Positions 1-8,484 of a stretch of 16,633 bases of DNA are shown here, piece by piece. The stretch is from an uncultured bacterium (GTDB lineage: Bacteria > Spirochaetota > Brevinematia > DTOW01). Below the pieces are notes generated by a model. The model had not been told where the DNA came from. It saw only the letters and a program-made list of their open reading frames with translations, and made no database searches. The position numbers and the translations under genes are program-made. The DNA is taken from the NCBI GenBank assembly GCA_937928175.1, contig CALFVP010000195.1:1-16633 (forward strand). The letters are read 5' to 3'. The first letter of the stretch is position 1; every line of letters starts with the position of its first letter.

Positions 1-2240
1 CTAAATCCCTCACCTTTAAGTTTTTCTAAAGTTGAATCAAGTATAAAACTATTCTGGAAAACACCTCCACTAAGCACAACGTTATTACAATTTTTGATTT
101 TACTAATCCTCAAAACACAATCTACTATTACTTTAACCATAGTTCTATGAAACTTCAAACTTATCACACCTTTTGGTAATCCTTTTTTTATATCATTTAC
201 AACACCTAAAACGATATTTCTCCAATCAATTGTATTACCACTTATACTGTACTCATACTCTTCCTGGATACTCTCAGAGGAATAAAGAGAAAATTCTAGT
301 TGCATAGCAGCCTGTCCTTCAAAATTAGAATACCTTGATATTCCTAATATAGATGATATACCATCAAATAATCTCCCAGCTCCACATGATTTTAAGTAAA
401 AGTTACTATTGTACATTTTAACAATGTACCTAAAACTTTCTACATCACCAAAAAATTCACTAACTTCTTCTTCCAAATTTGACGAAAGCAATAACCCTAT
501 TCCTATTCTGTAAACTTCTTTTATTGCTTTTTCTCCACCTATAAGCGGTATAGGCAAAAAGTGAAACATTCTTTCGAAATTTCCTTTTGACACAAACAAA
601 AATTCACTTCCCCATATTTCTCCATCTGTTCCAAAACCTGTCCCATCCCAAGCCACACCTATAACATCACAATCCATTATGCTATTTTCAGCCATAACAG
701 ACAAAATATGAGCAAAATGATGTTGTAACCTAATCAAATTAGCACCAATTTCTTTTGAAATACTCTCAGCAAACTGTGTTGATACGTAATCAGGATGTAA
801 ATCACAAACAACATACTCAGGTTTAACATCGTAAAACTTCATAAAATCTCTTATACTTCTTTCGAAAGCTTTTACCGATTCAAACGTCTCCAAATCTCCT
901 ATGTGTTGACTAACAATAACAAAATTTTTAAAACTTAACGCTATAGTATTTTTAAGATGTCCTCCAACAGCAAGAGTTGGAGGTAAACTAGTGGAATGAA
1001 ATACCCCTTCAAGAAGTATAGGTTTAGGTACAAAACCTCTAGCTCTTCTTATTATTATCTCATTTCCTTTAGGAGTCACCTTAATAACACTATCATCAAC
1101 ATGTCTTACTATTTTACGATTGTGAACTAAAAAATAATCTGCTATATTCTTAAGCCTATCAAAAGCTTCACCGTTATCTATACATATAGGTTCATCTGAT
1201 AAATTACCACTGGTACATACTATAGGAACTTTAACTTCTTCCATCAAGAGTAAATGTAAAGGAGAATATGGTAACATACACCCCAAAAACGGGTTTCCAG
1301 GTGAAACAAATTCAGAAATACCAGAACTTCTTTTCTTTCTCAAAATCACTATAGGAGATACGTAAGATAATATTATTTCCTCTTCCTTTTTAGAAACAAA
1401 ACAAAATTCTTTTATATCTTCCAAACTTCTAAACATTAACGCAAAAGGTTTTTCTTCTCTTCTTTTCCTTAACCTTAAAGTCCTAACAACGGAATCATCA
1501 TCAGCTCTACAAACAAGTTGAAACCCACCTATACCCTTTAAAGCTATTATACTACCTTGTAAAATCAAACTCGAAACCACACTTATTAAATCTTTTGTAT
1601 ACTTCCTTCTACTCATTTCATCTTGAGGATAAAAACTAAAAACACTATTACCAGTAGCATCAAATAACTCAATATGAGGTCCACACTCAAAACAAGCAAC
1701 AGGCTGGGCATGAAACCTACGATTCTCAATATCATTATACTCAAATTCACAAAAATCACACATTTTAAACTCATTCATTGAAGTATTAAATCTATCGTAA
1801 GGTACATCATTAACTATAGAAAACCTAGGACCACAATTAGTACAATTTATGAAAGGATAAAGAAATCTTTTATTTTCGGGACTAAATAGCTCTTCTTTAC
1901 ACTCCTCACATATACCAATATCAGGTGGTATAACTGGAAACTTCTCTTCACTAACTGTACTCGGAAGAATAATAAAATCTCTATCACCTAAAACTTTTAC
2001 TTCAGTAGCACTTATGCTAAATACTTCAGCTACTTTAGGATAATTTCTTTTTAAAATCTCTAAAAATTTTTCAATACTCTCTAATCTTCCCTCTATTTCA
2101 ATATAAACACCCTTACTATCGTTTTTAACCCACCCTTTTAATCCCAATTTTTTTGCATTTCTATAAACAAAAGGTCTAAAACCAACACCTTCAACTAAAC
2201 CCTTAACCTCAATAAAAAACCTACTTACCTCTCCAGACAT
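1..2240 (-). CDS. hypF: Carbamoyltransferase HypF, hydrogenase maturation (C-terminal tip cut by window edge)
   Basis: HypF takes carbamoyl phosphate, forms carbamoyl-AMP and passes the carbamoyl group to HypE, where it becomes the cyanide ligand of [NiFe]-hydrogenases in the cytoplasm. The frame is open from ATG at 2240 to the left edge, giving 746 codons without a stop; the family is about 750-770 residues, so only the last few tens of residues are missing. Seen in order: an acylphosphatase-like domain with GLVEGVGFRPFVYR near residues 14-27; a double zinc finger with Cys at 111/114, 133/136, 161/164 and 183/186, exactly the CX2CX18CX2CX24CX2CX18CX2C spacing of HypF; a YrdC-like domain (about 200-390); and a Kae1-like domain with HPDY, LQHHFAH and WDGTGFGTDG. 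A weak AAGG lies 10 bases before the ATG. No other hyp gene or hydrogenase subunit is in the window. Identity is very secure. Confidence 0.95.
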   Translation of the reverse strand, partial: MSGEVSRFFIEVKGLVEGVGFRPFVYRNAKKLGLKGWVKNDSKGVYIEIEGRLESIEKFLEILKRNYPKVAEVFSISATEVKVLGDRDFIILPSTVSEEKFPVIPPDIGICEECKEELFSPENKRFLYPFINCTNCGPRFSIVNDVPYDRFNTSMNEFKMCDFCEFEYNDIENRRFHAQPVACFECGPHIELFDATGNSVFSFYPQDEMSRRKYTKDLISVVSSLILQGSIIALKGIGGFQLVCRADDDSVVRTLRLRKRREEKPFALMFRSLEDIKEFCFVSKKEEEIILSYVSPIVILRKKRSSGISEFVSPGNPFLGCMLPYSPLHLLLMEEVKVPIVCTSGNLSDEPICIDNGEAFDRLKNIADYFLVHNRKIVRHVDDSVIKVTPKGNEIIIRRARGFVPKPILLEGVFHSTSLPPTLAVGGHLKNTIALSFKNFVIVSQHIGDLETFESVKAFERSIRDFMKFYDVKPEYVVCDLHPDYVSTQFAESISKEIGANLIRLQHHFAHILSVMAENSIMDCDVIGVAWDGTGFGTDGEIWGSEFLFVSKGNFERMFHFLPIPLIGGEKAIKEVYRIGIGLLLSSNLEEEVSEFFGDVESFRYIVKMYNSNFYLKSCGAGRLFDGISSILGISRYSNFEGQAAMQLEFSLYSSESIQEEYEYSISGNTIDWRNIVLGVVNDIKKGLPKGVISLKFHRTMVKVIVDCVLRISKIKNCNNVVLSGGVFQNSFILDSTLEKLKGEGF

Positions 2241-2255
2241 AATAACACAACCTTA

Positions 2256-2263
2256 ATTATAAT
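2256..2263. promoter_or_regulatory. Palindromic -10 element in the hypF/livH divergent gap (candidate bidirectional promoter)
   Basis: The 73-base gap between the hypF and livH starts contains ATTATAAT, its own reverse complement, so a perfect TATAAT occurs on both strands: minus 2261-2256 for hypF and plus 2258-2263 for livH. It would give a short hypF leader of about 10 bases and a livH leader of about 45 bases. No good -35 hexamer lies 17 bases away on either side. TATAAT is easy to meet by chance in such AT-rich DNA. A second weak livH option is TAATAA closer to its ATG. Confidence 0.35.
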
Positions 2264-2313
2264 AAAAGACTTATATGGAAAATAAAGTATATCTACCTTA
2301 ATAATTAAAAAAC

Positions 2314-3213
2314 ATGTTTGAGTTTTTTGTAATACAGTTATTTAACGGAATAACTTTAGGAAGCATATACGCTTTAATAGCATTAGGTTACACAATGGTT
2401 TATGGCATACTGTTTATGATAAATTTTGCACACAGTGAAATATTTATGCTTGGAGCTTACATATCTTTAGGTTTCTTTATTCTTCTTTCAACGATTTTAC
2501 CACTACTGAACATAAATATCCTTTTATCAGTGATATTGGCATCAACAATGGTAGGAATAATAGGTATAACGATAGAATTTATAGCGTATAGACCTCTCAG
2601 AAACTCACCAAGGCTTACCCCACTAATAAGTGCCATAAGTGTATCAATAATTTTACAAAACATTGTTTTTATATTCGTAAGTAGTTACGCAATACCGTAC
2701 AATACTATATCTGATCTTTTTCCAAAAGGAACATTTATAGGTTTCGAATACAAAGGACTAATAATTACCCTAATAACTTTATTCTTAATGGTAATACTAG
2801 CACTATTTCTATCAAAAAGTAAATTTGGGATAGCAATAAGAGCTACATCTCAAGACAGAAATACAGCCAGTTTAATGGGAATTAACATAAACAATGTAAT
2901 ATCGTTAGTTTTTTTCATAGGTGCTTTTTTAGGTGCATTAGGAGGTTTCTTTTACGGTGCTTACTACTCTATGATAAGGTACGATATGGGGTTTATACCA
3001 GGAATAAAAGCGTTTACTGCCGCAGTTGTAGGAGGAATAGGTAGTATTCCAGGAGCAGTCGTAGGAGGATTCTTAATAGGAATATTTGAAATCTTTGTTG
3101 AAAGCTACATATCCTCAGCTTACAAAGATGTAATAGTTTACGCTATACTAATATTAACACTACTACTTAAACCAGAAGGAATACTAGGTGAGAGAAGTAT
3201 TGAAAAAATCTAA
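2314..3213 (+). CDS. livH: Branched-chain amino-acid ABC transporter permease LivH
   Basis: A 299-residue inner-membrane permease of the LivH type, one of two membrane subunits of the high-affinity leucine/isoleucine/valine importer. Seen: about eight hydrophobic segments, the N-terminal LFNGITLGSIYALIALGYTMVYGI stretch (in parts) typical of LivH, a central SKFGIAIRATSQDRNTASLMGI segment matching the cytoplasmic loop that contacts the ATPases, and the C-terminal AAVVGGIGSIPGAVVGG region followed by LLKPEGILGE. Length is normal for the family (about 290-310). The ATG has no Shine-Dalgarno. Usually livH is followed by livM, livG and livF and accompanied by a periplasmic binding protein gene; here the next genes are a WecG-like gene and mtnA, while livF is 3.4 kb downstream in another unit. 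The actual substrate could be another small amino acid, amide or urea, since relatives carry these. Confidence 0.9.
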   Translation: MFEFFVIQLFNGITLGSIYALIALGYTMVYGILFMINFAHSEIFMLGAYISLGFFILLSTILPLLNINILLSVILASTMVGIIGITIEFIAYRPLRNSPRLTPLISAISVSIILQNIVFIFVSSYAIPYNTISDLFPKGTFIGFEYKGLIITLITLFLMVILALFLSKSKFGIAIRATSQDRNTASLMGININNVISLVFFIGAFLGALGGFFYGAYYSMIRYDMGFIPGIKAFTAAVVGGIGSIPGAVVGGFLIGIFEIFVESYISSAYKDVIVYAILILTLLLKPEGILGERSIEKI

Positions 3214-3218
3214 AGAAC

Positions 3219-3911
3219 ATGAAAAAAAACATCCTTGATACATTAAACATACAAACTATAAGTGAAGAAGAAATATCAGAAATCGTATTCAGAAAACTTA
3301 TCAATAAAGAAAAATTCTTATTTCTATTCACTAATACAAGCGTATTCTATCACATACTTACAGATAAGGAATTTAGAAATAATCTTAACGAAGTTACATT
3401 AATAATTTCTTCAAAGTTCTTAAATTTCGTAATATCAAAACTAAATAATACGAAAAACTCTCACACTCCAAAAGAATCATCTTGTATCTTTAGAATACTA
3501 AAAACTATATCAGATTACCACTACAGAATACTAGTGATTGAAAAATCTAACCGTATAGTATCCAGATTTAAAAAGAATATAAACTCATCAATAAGAGGTT
3601 CTTCATTAAACATAATTGGCACTTACAATACTTGGAATCAAAAAAACAGAGCACAAAAGATAGAAACATTAAAAAAGATAGAACCAGATATAACAATAAT
3701 TGGCAATAACGTTGTAAAGTTTATAAAAATGCTCAAAAAAGACAACAAAATTTTCAATAGTTCTTCATTTATTTTTTCTACCGAAGGATTAAAAGTAATA
3801 GCTGGTACAAGAAGAAAAGGTTTTTTTGGAATACTGAAACTAGTTTTCGAAACTGGGGTTATACTTTTTTGGTTTTTATTTCAGAAAATTTCTCATCTTA
3901 TTAGGAAATGA
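3219..3911 (+). CDS. Divergent WecG/TagA/CpsF-like protein, probably missing the catalytic Asp
   Basis: A 230-residue protein that I relate only weakly to the WecG/TagA/CpsF glycosyltransferases, which add N-acetylmannosamine-type sugars to undecaprenyl-linked lipids. Matching landmarks: a TN pair at residues 38-39 (family 'T-N' after the first strand), 'DKEFRNNLNEVTLII' at 49-63 in the place of 'D.EF...L...D', IIGTY at 132-136 as in 'IVGTY.GYF', and 'IEPDITIIGNN' at 154-164 as in 'KPDI..VG.G'. The residue after the second strand, where the catalytic Asp normally sits, is Ser-Ser (64-65), and the PKQE motif is absent. The tail (about 201-230) is hydrophobic then basic, as in the membrane-attaching tail of TagA. 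It starts 5 bases after the livH stop and overlaps mtnA, so it is probably co-transcribed. It may have lost activity or changed substrate; it could also be an unrelated Rossmann-like protein. Confidence 0.5.
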   Translation: MKKNILDTLNIQTISEEEISEIVFRKLINKEKFLFLFTNTSVFYHILTDKEFRNNLNEVTLIISSKFLNFVISKLNNTKNSHTPKESSCIFRILKTISDYHYRILVIEKSNRIVSRFKKNINSSIRGSSLNIIGTYNTWNQKNRAQKIETLKKIEPDITIIGNNVVKFIKMLKKDNKIFNSSSFIFSTEGLKVIAGTRRKGFFGILKLVFETGVILFWFLFQKISHLIRK

Positions 3912-4918
3912 GTATGAAAGTAATCGAATACAGTAAAGGAATACTAACCTTAATTGATCAAAGATTTTTACCTAACGAAGAGAGATACTTTGAATGTAGA
4001 ACTGTTGAAGAGGTTGTTTATGCTATCAAAGAAATGGTTGTTAGAGGTGCTCCTTTAATATCAATTTCAGCTGCTTACGGTGTATGTGTAGGATTACATC
4101 AATACAAAACTCTCGAAAAACTTGATTACATTTTTTCCATTCTAAGAAACGCTAGACCAACAGCTTACAATATATTTTCAATTCTTGACAGATTAGAGAA
4201 AAAAATAAAATCCATGCAAACAAAAGAATTCCATAAAGTCCTTGAAGAAGTTGAAAACGAATCTTTTAATATTCACAGAGAAGATAAAGATCTATGCGAT
4301 AGTATTGCTAAAAACGGTCAAGCTATACTACCAAACAAAGCAAACGTCATAACAATATGTAACACTGGTATGCTTGCAACTGGTGGAATAGGAACCGCTC
4401 TTGGAATAATATACCAAGGTTTCTGGAACGGTAAAGTAAAAGAAGTATTCGTTTTAGAAACAAGACCATTGCTACAAGGTGCAAGACTCACAACGTATGA
4501 ACTTACAAAAAATAATATCCCCACAACACTTATAACAGATAACATGGTTTCTTTTCTATTTTCAAAAACAAAAATAGATTTAGCCATAGTAGGAGCAGAT
4601 AGAATAGTAAGAAATGGAGATACTGCAAACAAAATAGGAACTTTCAATCTAGCAGTTATATGCAAACACTTCAATATACCTTTCTACGTTGCTGCCCCCT
4701 ATACCACAATAGACCTAAACCTAGAAGACGGTAGTAAAATAACAATTGAAGAAAGAAATCCCAACGAAGTTAAATACTTCAAAAACCAAAAAATAGCCCC
4801 AGAAAACGTAAAAATCTGGAATCCCGCATTTGATATAACACCATCAAACTTAATAACAGCAATCATAACCGATAAAGGAATATTCAAACCAAGTGAAATA
4901 TCAAAAATCTCACTATAA
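3908..4918 (+). CDS. mtnA: S-methyl-5-thioribose-1-phosphate isomerase MtnA
   Basis: This enzyme isomerises methylthioribose-1-phosphate to methylthioribulose-1-phosphate in the methionine salvage pathway; it belongs to the eIF2B-alpha/beta/delta fold family. Seen in 336 residues: RGAPLISISAAYGV (about 47-60), the catalytic-cysteine motif CNTGMLATGGIGTALG, the ETRPLLQGARLTTYEL segment, TDNM, and VGADRIVRNGDTANKIGTFNLA holding the catalytic Asp (quoted in parts), followed by PFYVAAP and IEERNPNEV. These favour MtnA over the related ribose-1,5-bisphosphate isomerase. Its ATG overlaps the stop of the upstream gene (ATGA), showing coupling. A second ATG at 3914 has AGGA placed 7 bases upstream and is the better-positioned start, so the protein may begin MKVIEY. 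No other methionine-salvage gene is visible in the window. Confidence 0.92.
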   Translation: MSMKVIEYSKGILTLIDQRFLPNEERYFECRTVEEVVYAIKEMVVRGAPLISISAAYGVCVGLHQYKTLEKLDYIFSILRNARPTAYNIFSILDRLEKKIKSMQTKEFHKVLEEVENESFNIHREDKDLCDSIAKNGQAILPNKANVITICNTGMLATGGIGTALGIIYQGFWNGKVKEVFVLETRPLLQGARLTTYELTKNNIPTTLITDNMVSFLFSKTKIDLAIVGADRIVRNGDTANKIGTFNLAVICKHFNIPFYVAAPYTTIDLNLEDGSKITIEERNPNEVKYFKNQKIAPENVKIWNPAFDITPSNLITAIITDKGIFKPSEISKISL

Positions 4919-4950
4919 AAATCCCCTCATATTCCAACCAAAAAATAACA

Positions 4951-6558
4951 TCAAACTCTAAAAACACCATCAAACATCATCAATTTATTTACATACCTTA
5001 ATTCGTTTAATAAAGCGTTAATAAAATCCTCTTCCGTATAATCAGACAATAAAACACTCTGAAGAGACAACTCAAAAATAAATTTCAAAAATTCATCATT
5101 TTTCAAAACCTCCAAAACTTCATTTATACCTTTATCATTGAAAATTCTAATAATACCAAAAATTCTTGATTTCAAATTAGAAACAATATTTCCATTAACG
5201 TTATCATTAGGCAAATTCAAAGCTTCCTCTTTCACCCTTTCAATATACTTTCTTTCATCACCTTTAACTACACTTAAAACGTCTAAATCCAAGGTATTTT
5301 CTATACTCAAACCTTCGTAAGAGATATTTCCAACCTTAATATTACTTTTACTTATATAATTTTCAATCCATTCCTTAAACGTTAGCATTCTTGGGTCAGT
5401 TAACACTCTATTACCGTTTTTTGAAAATCTTTCTACAAGAGGATACTTAGAAAGTATATTCCATTGATCGTAAGGATAAAAAACATTGGATTTTAAGAAA
5501 CTATAAACCTCGTAATAATTTCCCTTAAAGTACAACCTCATGTTCGGAAAACACAAATCAACTCCCGAAAGAAAAATGTACTCACAACCTAATTTATTAG
5601 CCAAATCAATAGCACTGCAAATTACGGATCCTCCAACCATTACATCTCCTTTATCTATACCGAAATTTTCTTTCAAAAAACCCCATACCTTAAAAGGTGA
5701 ATTGAATACAAATATGTTCTCAAAAGGAACAAACTTATAAATAATTGGAGAATACATAGAATCACAAACGAATAAGGTTTTAGAGTACTCTTTTTCTATT
5801 ATATTGTACAAAAAATTTTTTAGTTGGGGATCAACAGTTACAACAAAATCTGGTTTTATCCCATTTGAAACAAGATAACTCCAAGAAGTATCTACAGAGA
5901 TAATTAGAAAGTTTTCAAGTTCTTTTACAAGTTTTATATCTTTATCAAGCGAAGGACCAGCACCAACAATTATACAAGGAATACCTTCAAACATACCAAA
6001 TAAATTCTTAACCCCTTTAGCTTTAAAAACATTCTCAAAAGACAAAATAAAATTTTTAACCCATACATTACCAAACTTTCTTAGTGTATTTCTGTTTATT
6101 TCTAAGTTATGCAAGGTACTTTTTAGGATAATTTCCCACTTCTGAACTGTAGGAAAAAACACCTTATACTGCGGATGAATGTAATAATCAAAATAGGAGA
6201 TTTCTGAAAGAACTCTTTTTAACTCCTCTTCGCTGTAAACTAGTTTAACATTAACATTACTAGAAGATACCAAACTTTTTAAACTTCTATCACTGTTTAC
6301 AACCTTAAATATCTCTTCAATTGGTTCAATGACCAATATTTCTTTATCAACGTTTTTTCTTGACAATGCGTACACAAGATAAGGGTTTCCTAATCCAACG
6401 ATTACCAAAGTAGGATTTTTTACGTTAAAATTAACCGAAAGTCTTTCAGCATCTTCTAAAGGGAAATACCTGGAAGAGAGGTACAGTAACATTTCATTAA
6501 ATTCTACCTTCAATACAGTATTACCATCTTTTGCTATTTCCTTGGTTACCTTAATCAT
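4951..6558 (-). CDS. DUF115 / MptE-like (motility-associated-factor type) putative glycosyltransferase
   Basis: A 535-residue protein of the DUF115 group, named after a 6-hydroxymethylpterin pyrophosphokinase (MptE) fold and including the flagellar Maf proteins that attach nonulosonic acids to flagellin in other bacteria. Seen: a possible nucleotide-binding GLGNPY turn at 55-60 in the N-terminal domain, then the DUF115 core starting at about 190 with IPCIIVGAGPSLD (GAGPSLD at 198-204), VDTSWSYLVSNGIKPDFVVTVDPQ (in parts) and the later GGSVICSAIDLANKLGCEYIFLSGVDLCF region (in parts). No signal peptide or membrane segment, so it is cytoplasmic. It stands alone between convergent mtnA (32-base gap) and divergent livF; no flagellin or sialic/pseudaminic acid genes are here. 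The start has no Shine-Dalgarno but a promoter-like element directly before it. Family membership is solid; the substrate is not known. Confidence 0.8.
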   Translation of the reverse strand: MIKVTKEIAKDGNTVLKVEFNEMLLYLSSRYFPLEDAERLSVNFNVKNPTLVIVGLGNPYLVYALSRKNVDKEILVIEPIEEIFKVVNSDRSLKSLVSSSNVNVKLVYSEEELKRVLSEISYFDYYIHPQYKVFFPTVQKWEIILKSTLHNLEINRNTLRKFGNVWVKNFILSFENVFKAKGVKNLFGMFEGIPCIIVGAGPSLDKDIKLVKELENFLIISVDTSWSYLVSNGIKPDFVVTVDPQLKNFLYNIIEKEYSKTLFVCDSMYSPIIYKFVPFENIFVFNSPFKVWGFLKENFGIDKGDVMVGGSVICSAIDLANKLGCEYIFLSGVDLCFPNMRLYFKGNYYEVYSFLKSNVFYPYDQWNILSKYPLVERFSKNGNRVLTDPRMLTFKEWIENYISKSNIKVGNISYEGLSIENTLDLDVLSVVKGDERKYIERVKEEALNLPNDNVNGNIVSNLKSRIFGIIRIFNDKGINEVLEVLKNDEFLKFIFELSLQSVLLSDYTEEDFINALLNELRYVNKLMMFDGVFRV

Positions 6559-6593
6559 AAAATGATTTTAGCAAAATAAAAGCACTAAATCAA
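6559..6593 (-). promoter_or_regulatory. Candidate leaderless promoter of the DUF115 gene
   Basis: On the minus strand, TTGATT (6593-6588) is followed after 17 bases by TAAAAT (6570-6565), and only 6 bases (CATTTT) separate this -10 from the ATG at 6558. Transcription would start at or next to the A of the ATG, and no Shine-Dalgarno is present, so a leaderless message is inferred. Confidence 0.5.
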
Positions 6594-6661
6594 ATTACCA
6601 AACAAAACAATAAAAAATTCTCAAAGTGAATCAAAGATGTAAATTCATTAATAATTTTTTT

Positions 6662-7369
6662 ATGCTTTATCTTTTAAAAGTTGAAAACATTTTTTCGGGT
6701 TATGGGAAGATTCAAGTATTGAAAGGAATATCGATAGAGGTAAGCAATAACGAAATTGTATGTATTTTAGGATCAAATGGTGCAGGAAAAACTACTTTAG
6801 CAAATACAATATCAGGATTAATACCTGTAAGTAAAGGAGAAATATACTTTGAAGGAAAGAATATAAACCTTTTACCACCTCATGAAAGAACAAAATTGGG
6901 TATTGTTCAAGTACCGGAAGGTAGAAAAATATTTCCCAAGCTAACCGTAATAGAAAACTTGGAAATAGGAGCATTTTTAGTAAAAGATCACAAAGTCAAA
7001 AACGAAACTTTGGAATACGTTTTTTCACTATTTCCAATACTTTATGAAAGGAAGCACCAAAAAGCTGGAACACTAAGCGGAGGAGAACAACAGATGTTAG
7101 CGATAGGAAGAGCCCTAATGTCAAAACCAAAACTAATGATCTTAGATGAACCATCAATGGGACTTGCTGTAAAAATAATAAACACAATCTTTAAAGTAAT
7201 ATTAGACCTTAAAAAAGACATGTCAATACTTTTGATAGAGCAAAATGCAAACAAAGCTTTAGAGATATCGGACAGAGGGTATGTAATAGAAACAGGGAGA
7301 ATAGTGACAAAAGGTTACAAAGAAGAGTTAAAAAATTCCGAAGATGTGAAAAAAGCGTATTTAGGTTAA
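6662..7369 (+). CDS. livF: Branched-chain amino-acid ABC transporter ATP-binding protein LivF
   Basis: Cytoplasmic ATPase of a Liv-type importer. With the ATG at 6662 the protein has 235 residues, the usual LivF length, and begins MLYLLKVENIFSGYGKIQVLKG, aligning with other LivF N-termini (given here as seen in parts). A GTG at 6626 in frame would add 12 untypical residues and has no better ribosome site, so I reject it. Seen: Walker A GSNGAGKTT (37-45), EGRKIFPKLTVIENL (86-100), signature LSGGEQQMLAIGRAL (138-152), Walker B LMILDEP (158-164), and the LivF-typical IEQNANKAL in place of the H-loop His. It stands alone on the plus strand, 3.4 kb from livH, and LivG, LivM and the binding protein are not in the window. 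Its TAA stop shares a TTAA with the stop of the convergent dnaJ. Confidence 0.93.
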   Translation: MLYLLKVENIFSGYGKIQVLKGISIEVSNNEIVCILGSNGAGKTTLANTISGLIPVSKGEIYFEGKNINLLPPHERTKLGIVQVPEGRKIFPKLTVIENLEIGAFLVKDHKVKNETLEYVFSLFPILYERKHQKAGTLSGGEQQMLAIGRALMSKPKLMILDEPSMGLAVKIINTIFKVILDLKKDMSILLIEQNANKALEISDRGYVIETGRIVTKGYKEELKNSEDVKKAYLG

Positions 7370-8484
7370 TACTCTCCAAGCTCTTTAGCAAGCTGTTCAA
7401 CAAGGAACCTTTGTCTGGTATTAAGCACACGAGGTAGTTTAATATTTATTTTGCAATAAATATCACCTTTTCTACCTTTGTCATCTTCAAGTCCTGCATT
7501 TCTTACTCTAAGTACATCGTTAGATTGTGTACCTTCTGGTATTTTAATTTTTATGGTTTTACCATCTAAAGATGGAATTTCTATTTCACCACCAAGTAAG
7601 GCTTTAGTAAAGCTAACATTAACTTCACATTTAAGATCGAGATTTTCCCTTTTGTAAAAGTAATGAGGTTTTTGTTTTATAACAATGTACAAATCTCCCT
7701 GAGATCCACCGTTTTTACCAGCATTACCTTCACCTCTAACTCTAACCATCATACCATCTTCTATTCCTTTAGGTACTCTGAACTCTATTGTTTTACTTTT
7801 ATTTACGATACCGCTACCACCACAAACATTACAGTATTCTTTGACAACTGTACCACTTCCTTTACAAGTAGGACAAGTTGTAGTTAAGGAGAAAAAACCT
7901 TCTCTCATTGTAACTGTACCACTTCCTCTACAAGTAGGACATACTTCTGGTTTTTTTCCACCTTTTGTACCTAACCCATTACAAGCATTACAAACTTCCT
8001 TTCTATTAACTACTACTGATTTTGTACTACCAAAATATATATCTTCAAGAGAAACTTCTACTTCAATGTAGATATCATCTCCTTTCTTAGGAGAAGATTC
8101 TCTTACTCTTGAAGTCCTTCTAGTAGTTGTCCCAAAGAAAGAATCGAATATATCTTCAAAAATGTCTTCAAATCCAAAACCAGAACCAAAACCTCCAAAA
8201 TCTCCCCATCTGTAACCAGTACCAAAATCCGAACTTCTGTAAGTGGTAGCACCTTTTAATCCTTCAACACCATACAGATCGTATATTTTTCTTTTTTCAT
8301 CATCACTTAGTACTTCATAAGCTTCGTTTATTTCCTTAAACTTTTCTTCAGCTTCCTTATCTCCAGGATTTCTGTCAGGATGATACTTTAAAGCTAGTTT
8401 TCTGTAAGCTTTTTTTATTTCTTCTTTAGAAGCATTTCTAGGAACACCTAATATTTCGTAATAATCTTTTGTCATTTTACTCAT
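7366..8484 (-). CDS. dnaJ: Chaperone DnaJ (type I Hsp40)
   Basis: DnaJ delivers unfolded proteins to DnaK and stimulates its ATPase. The 372-residue protein has the complete type I layout: J domain at about 4-70 with HPD at 35-37, a Gly/Phe-rich stretch at about 80-120 (GFGSGFGFEDIFEDIFDSFFG in parts), and a zinc domain with all four CxxCxGxG motifs (CNACNGLG, CPTCRGSG, CPTCKGSG, CNVCGGSG), then two beta-rich C-terminal substrate-binding domains. AGGGG lies 7 bases before the ATG at 8484, supporting that start; an ATG three codons later (MTKDYYEILG) is the alternative. grpE and dnaK are not adjacent, and no CIRCE inverted repeat was found upstream. It follows rnpB on the same strand with its own promoter-like element, and its stop overlaps that of livF by sharing TTAA. 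Confidence 0.97.
   Translation of the reverse strand: MSKMTKDYYEILGVPRNASKEEIKKAYRKLALKYHPDRNPGDKEAEEKFKEINEAYEVLSDDEKRKIYDLYGVEGLKGATTYRSSDFGTGYRWGDFGGFGSGFGFEDIFEDIFDSFFGTTTRRTSRVRESSPKKGDDIYIEVEVSLEDIYFGSTKSVVVNRKEVCNACNGLGTKGGKKPEVCPTCRGSGTVTMREGFFSLTTTCPTCKGSGTVVKEYCNVCGGSGIVNKSKTIEFRVPKGIEDGMMVRVRGEGNAGKNGGSQGDLYIVIKQKPHYFYKRENLDLKCEVNVSFTKALLGGEIEIPSLDGKTIKIKIPEGTQSNDVLRVRNAGLEDDKGRKGDIYCKINIKLPRVLNTRQRFLVEQLAKELGEY

Noticed and set aside
4318..4887. Open frames on the minus strand within mtnA
   Set aside because: They are antisense to strongly conserved mtnA motifs, with no ribosome site or family resemblance.
6626..6661. GTG-initiated 12-residue N-terminal extension of livF
   Set aside because: The extension (MNQRCKFINNFF) does not match LivF N-termini, and ATG at 6662 gives the usual 235-residue length.
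7663..8071. Open frames on the plus strand within dnaJ
   Set aside because: They are antisense to the conserved zinc-finger region of dnaJ, and their composition reflects its Cys-Gly repeats; no independent support.
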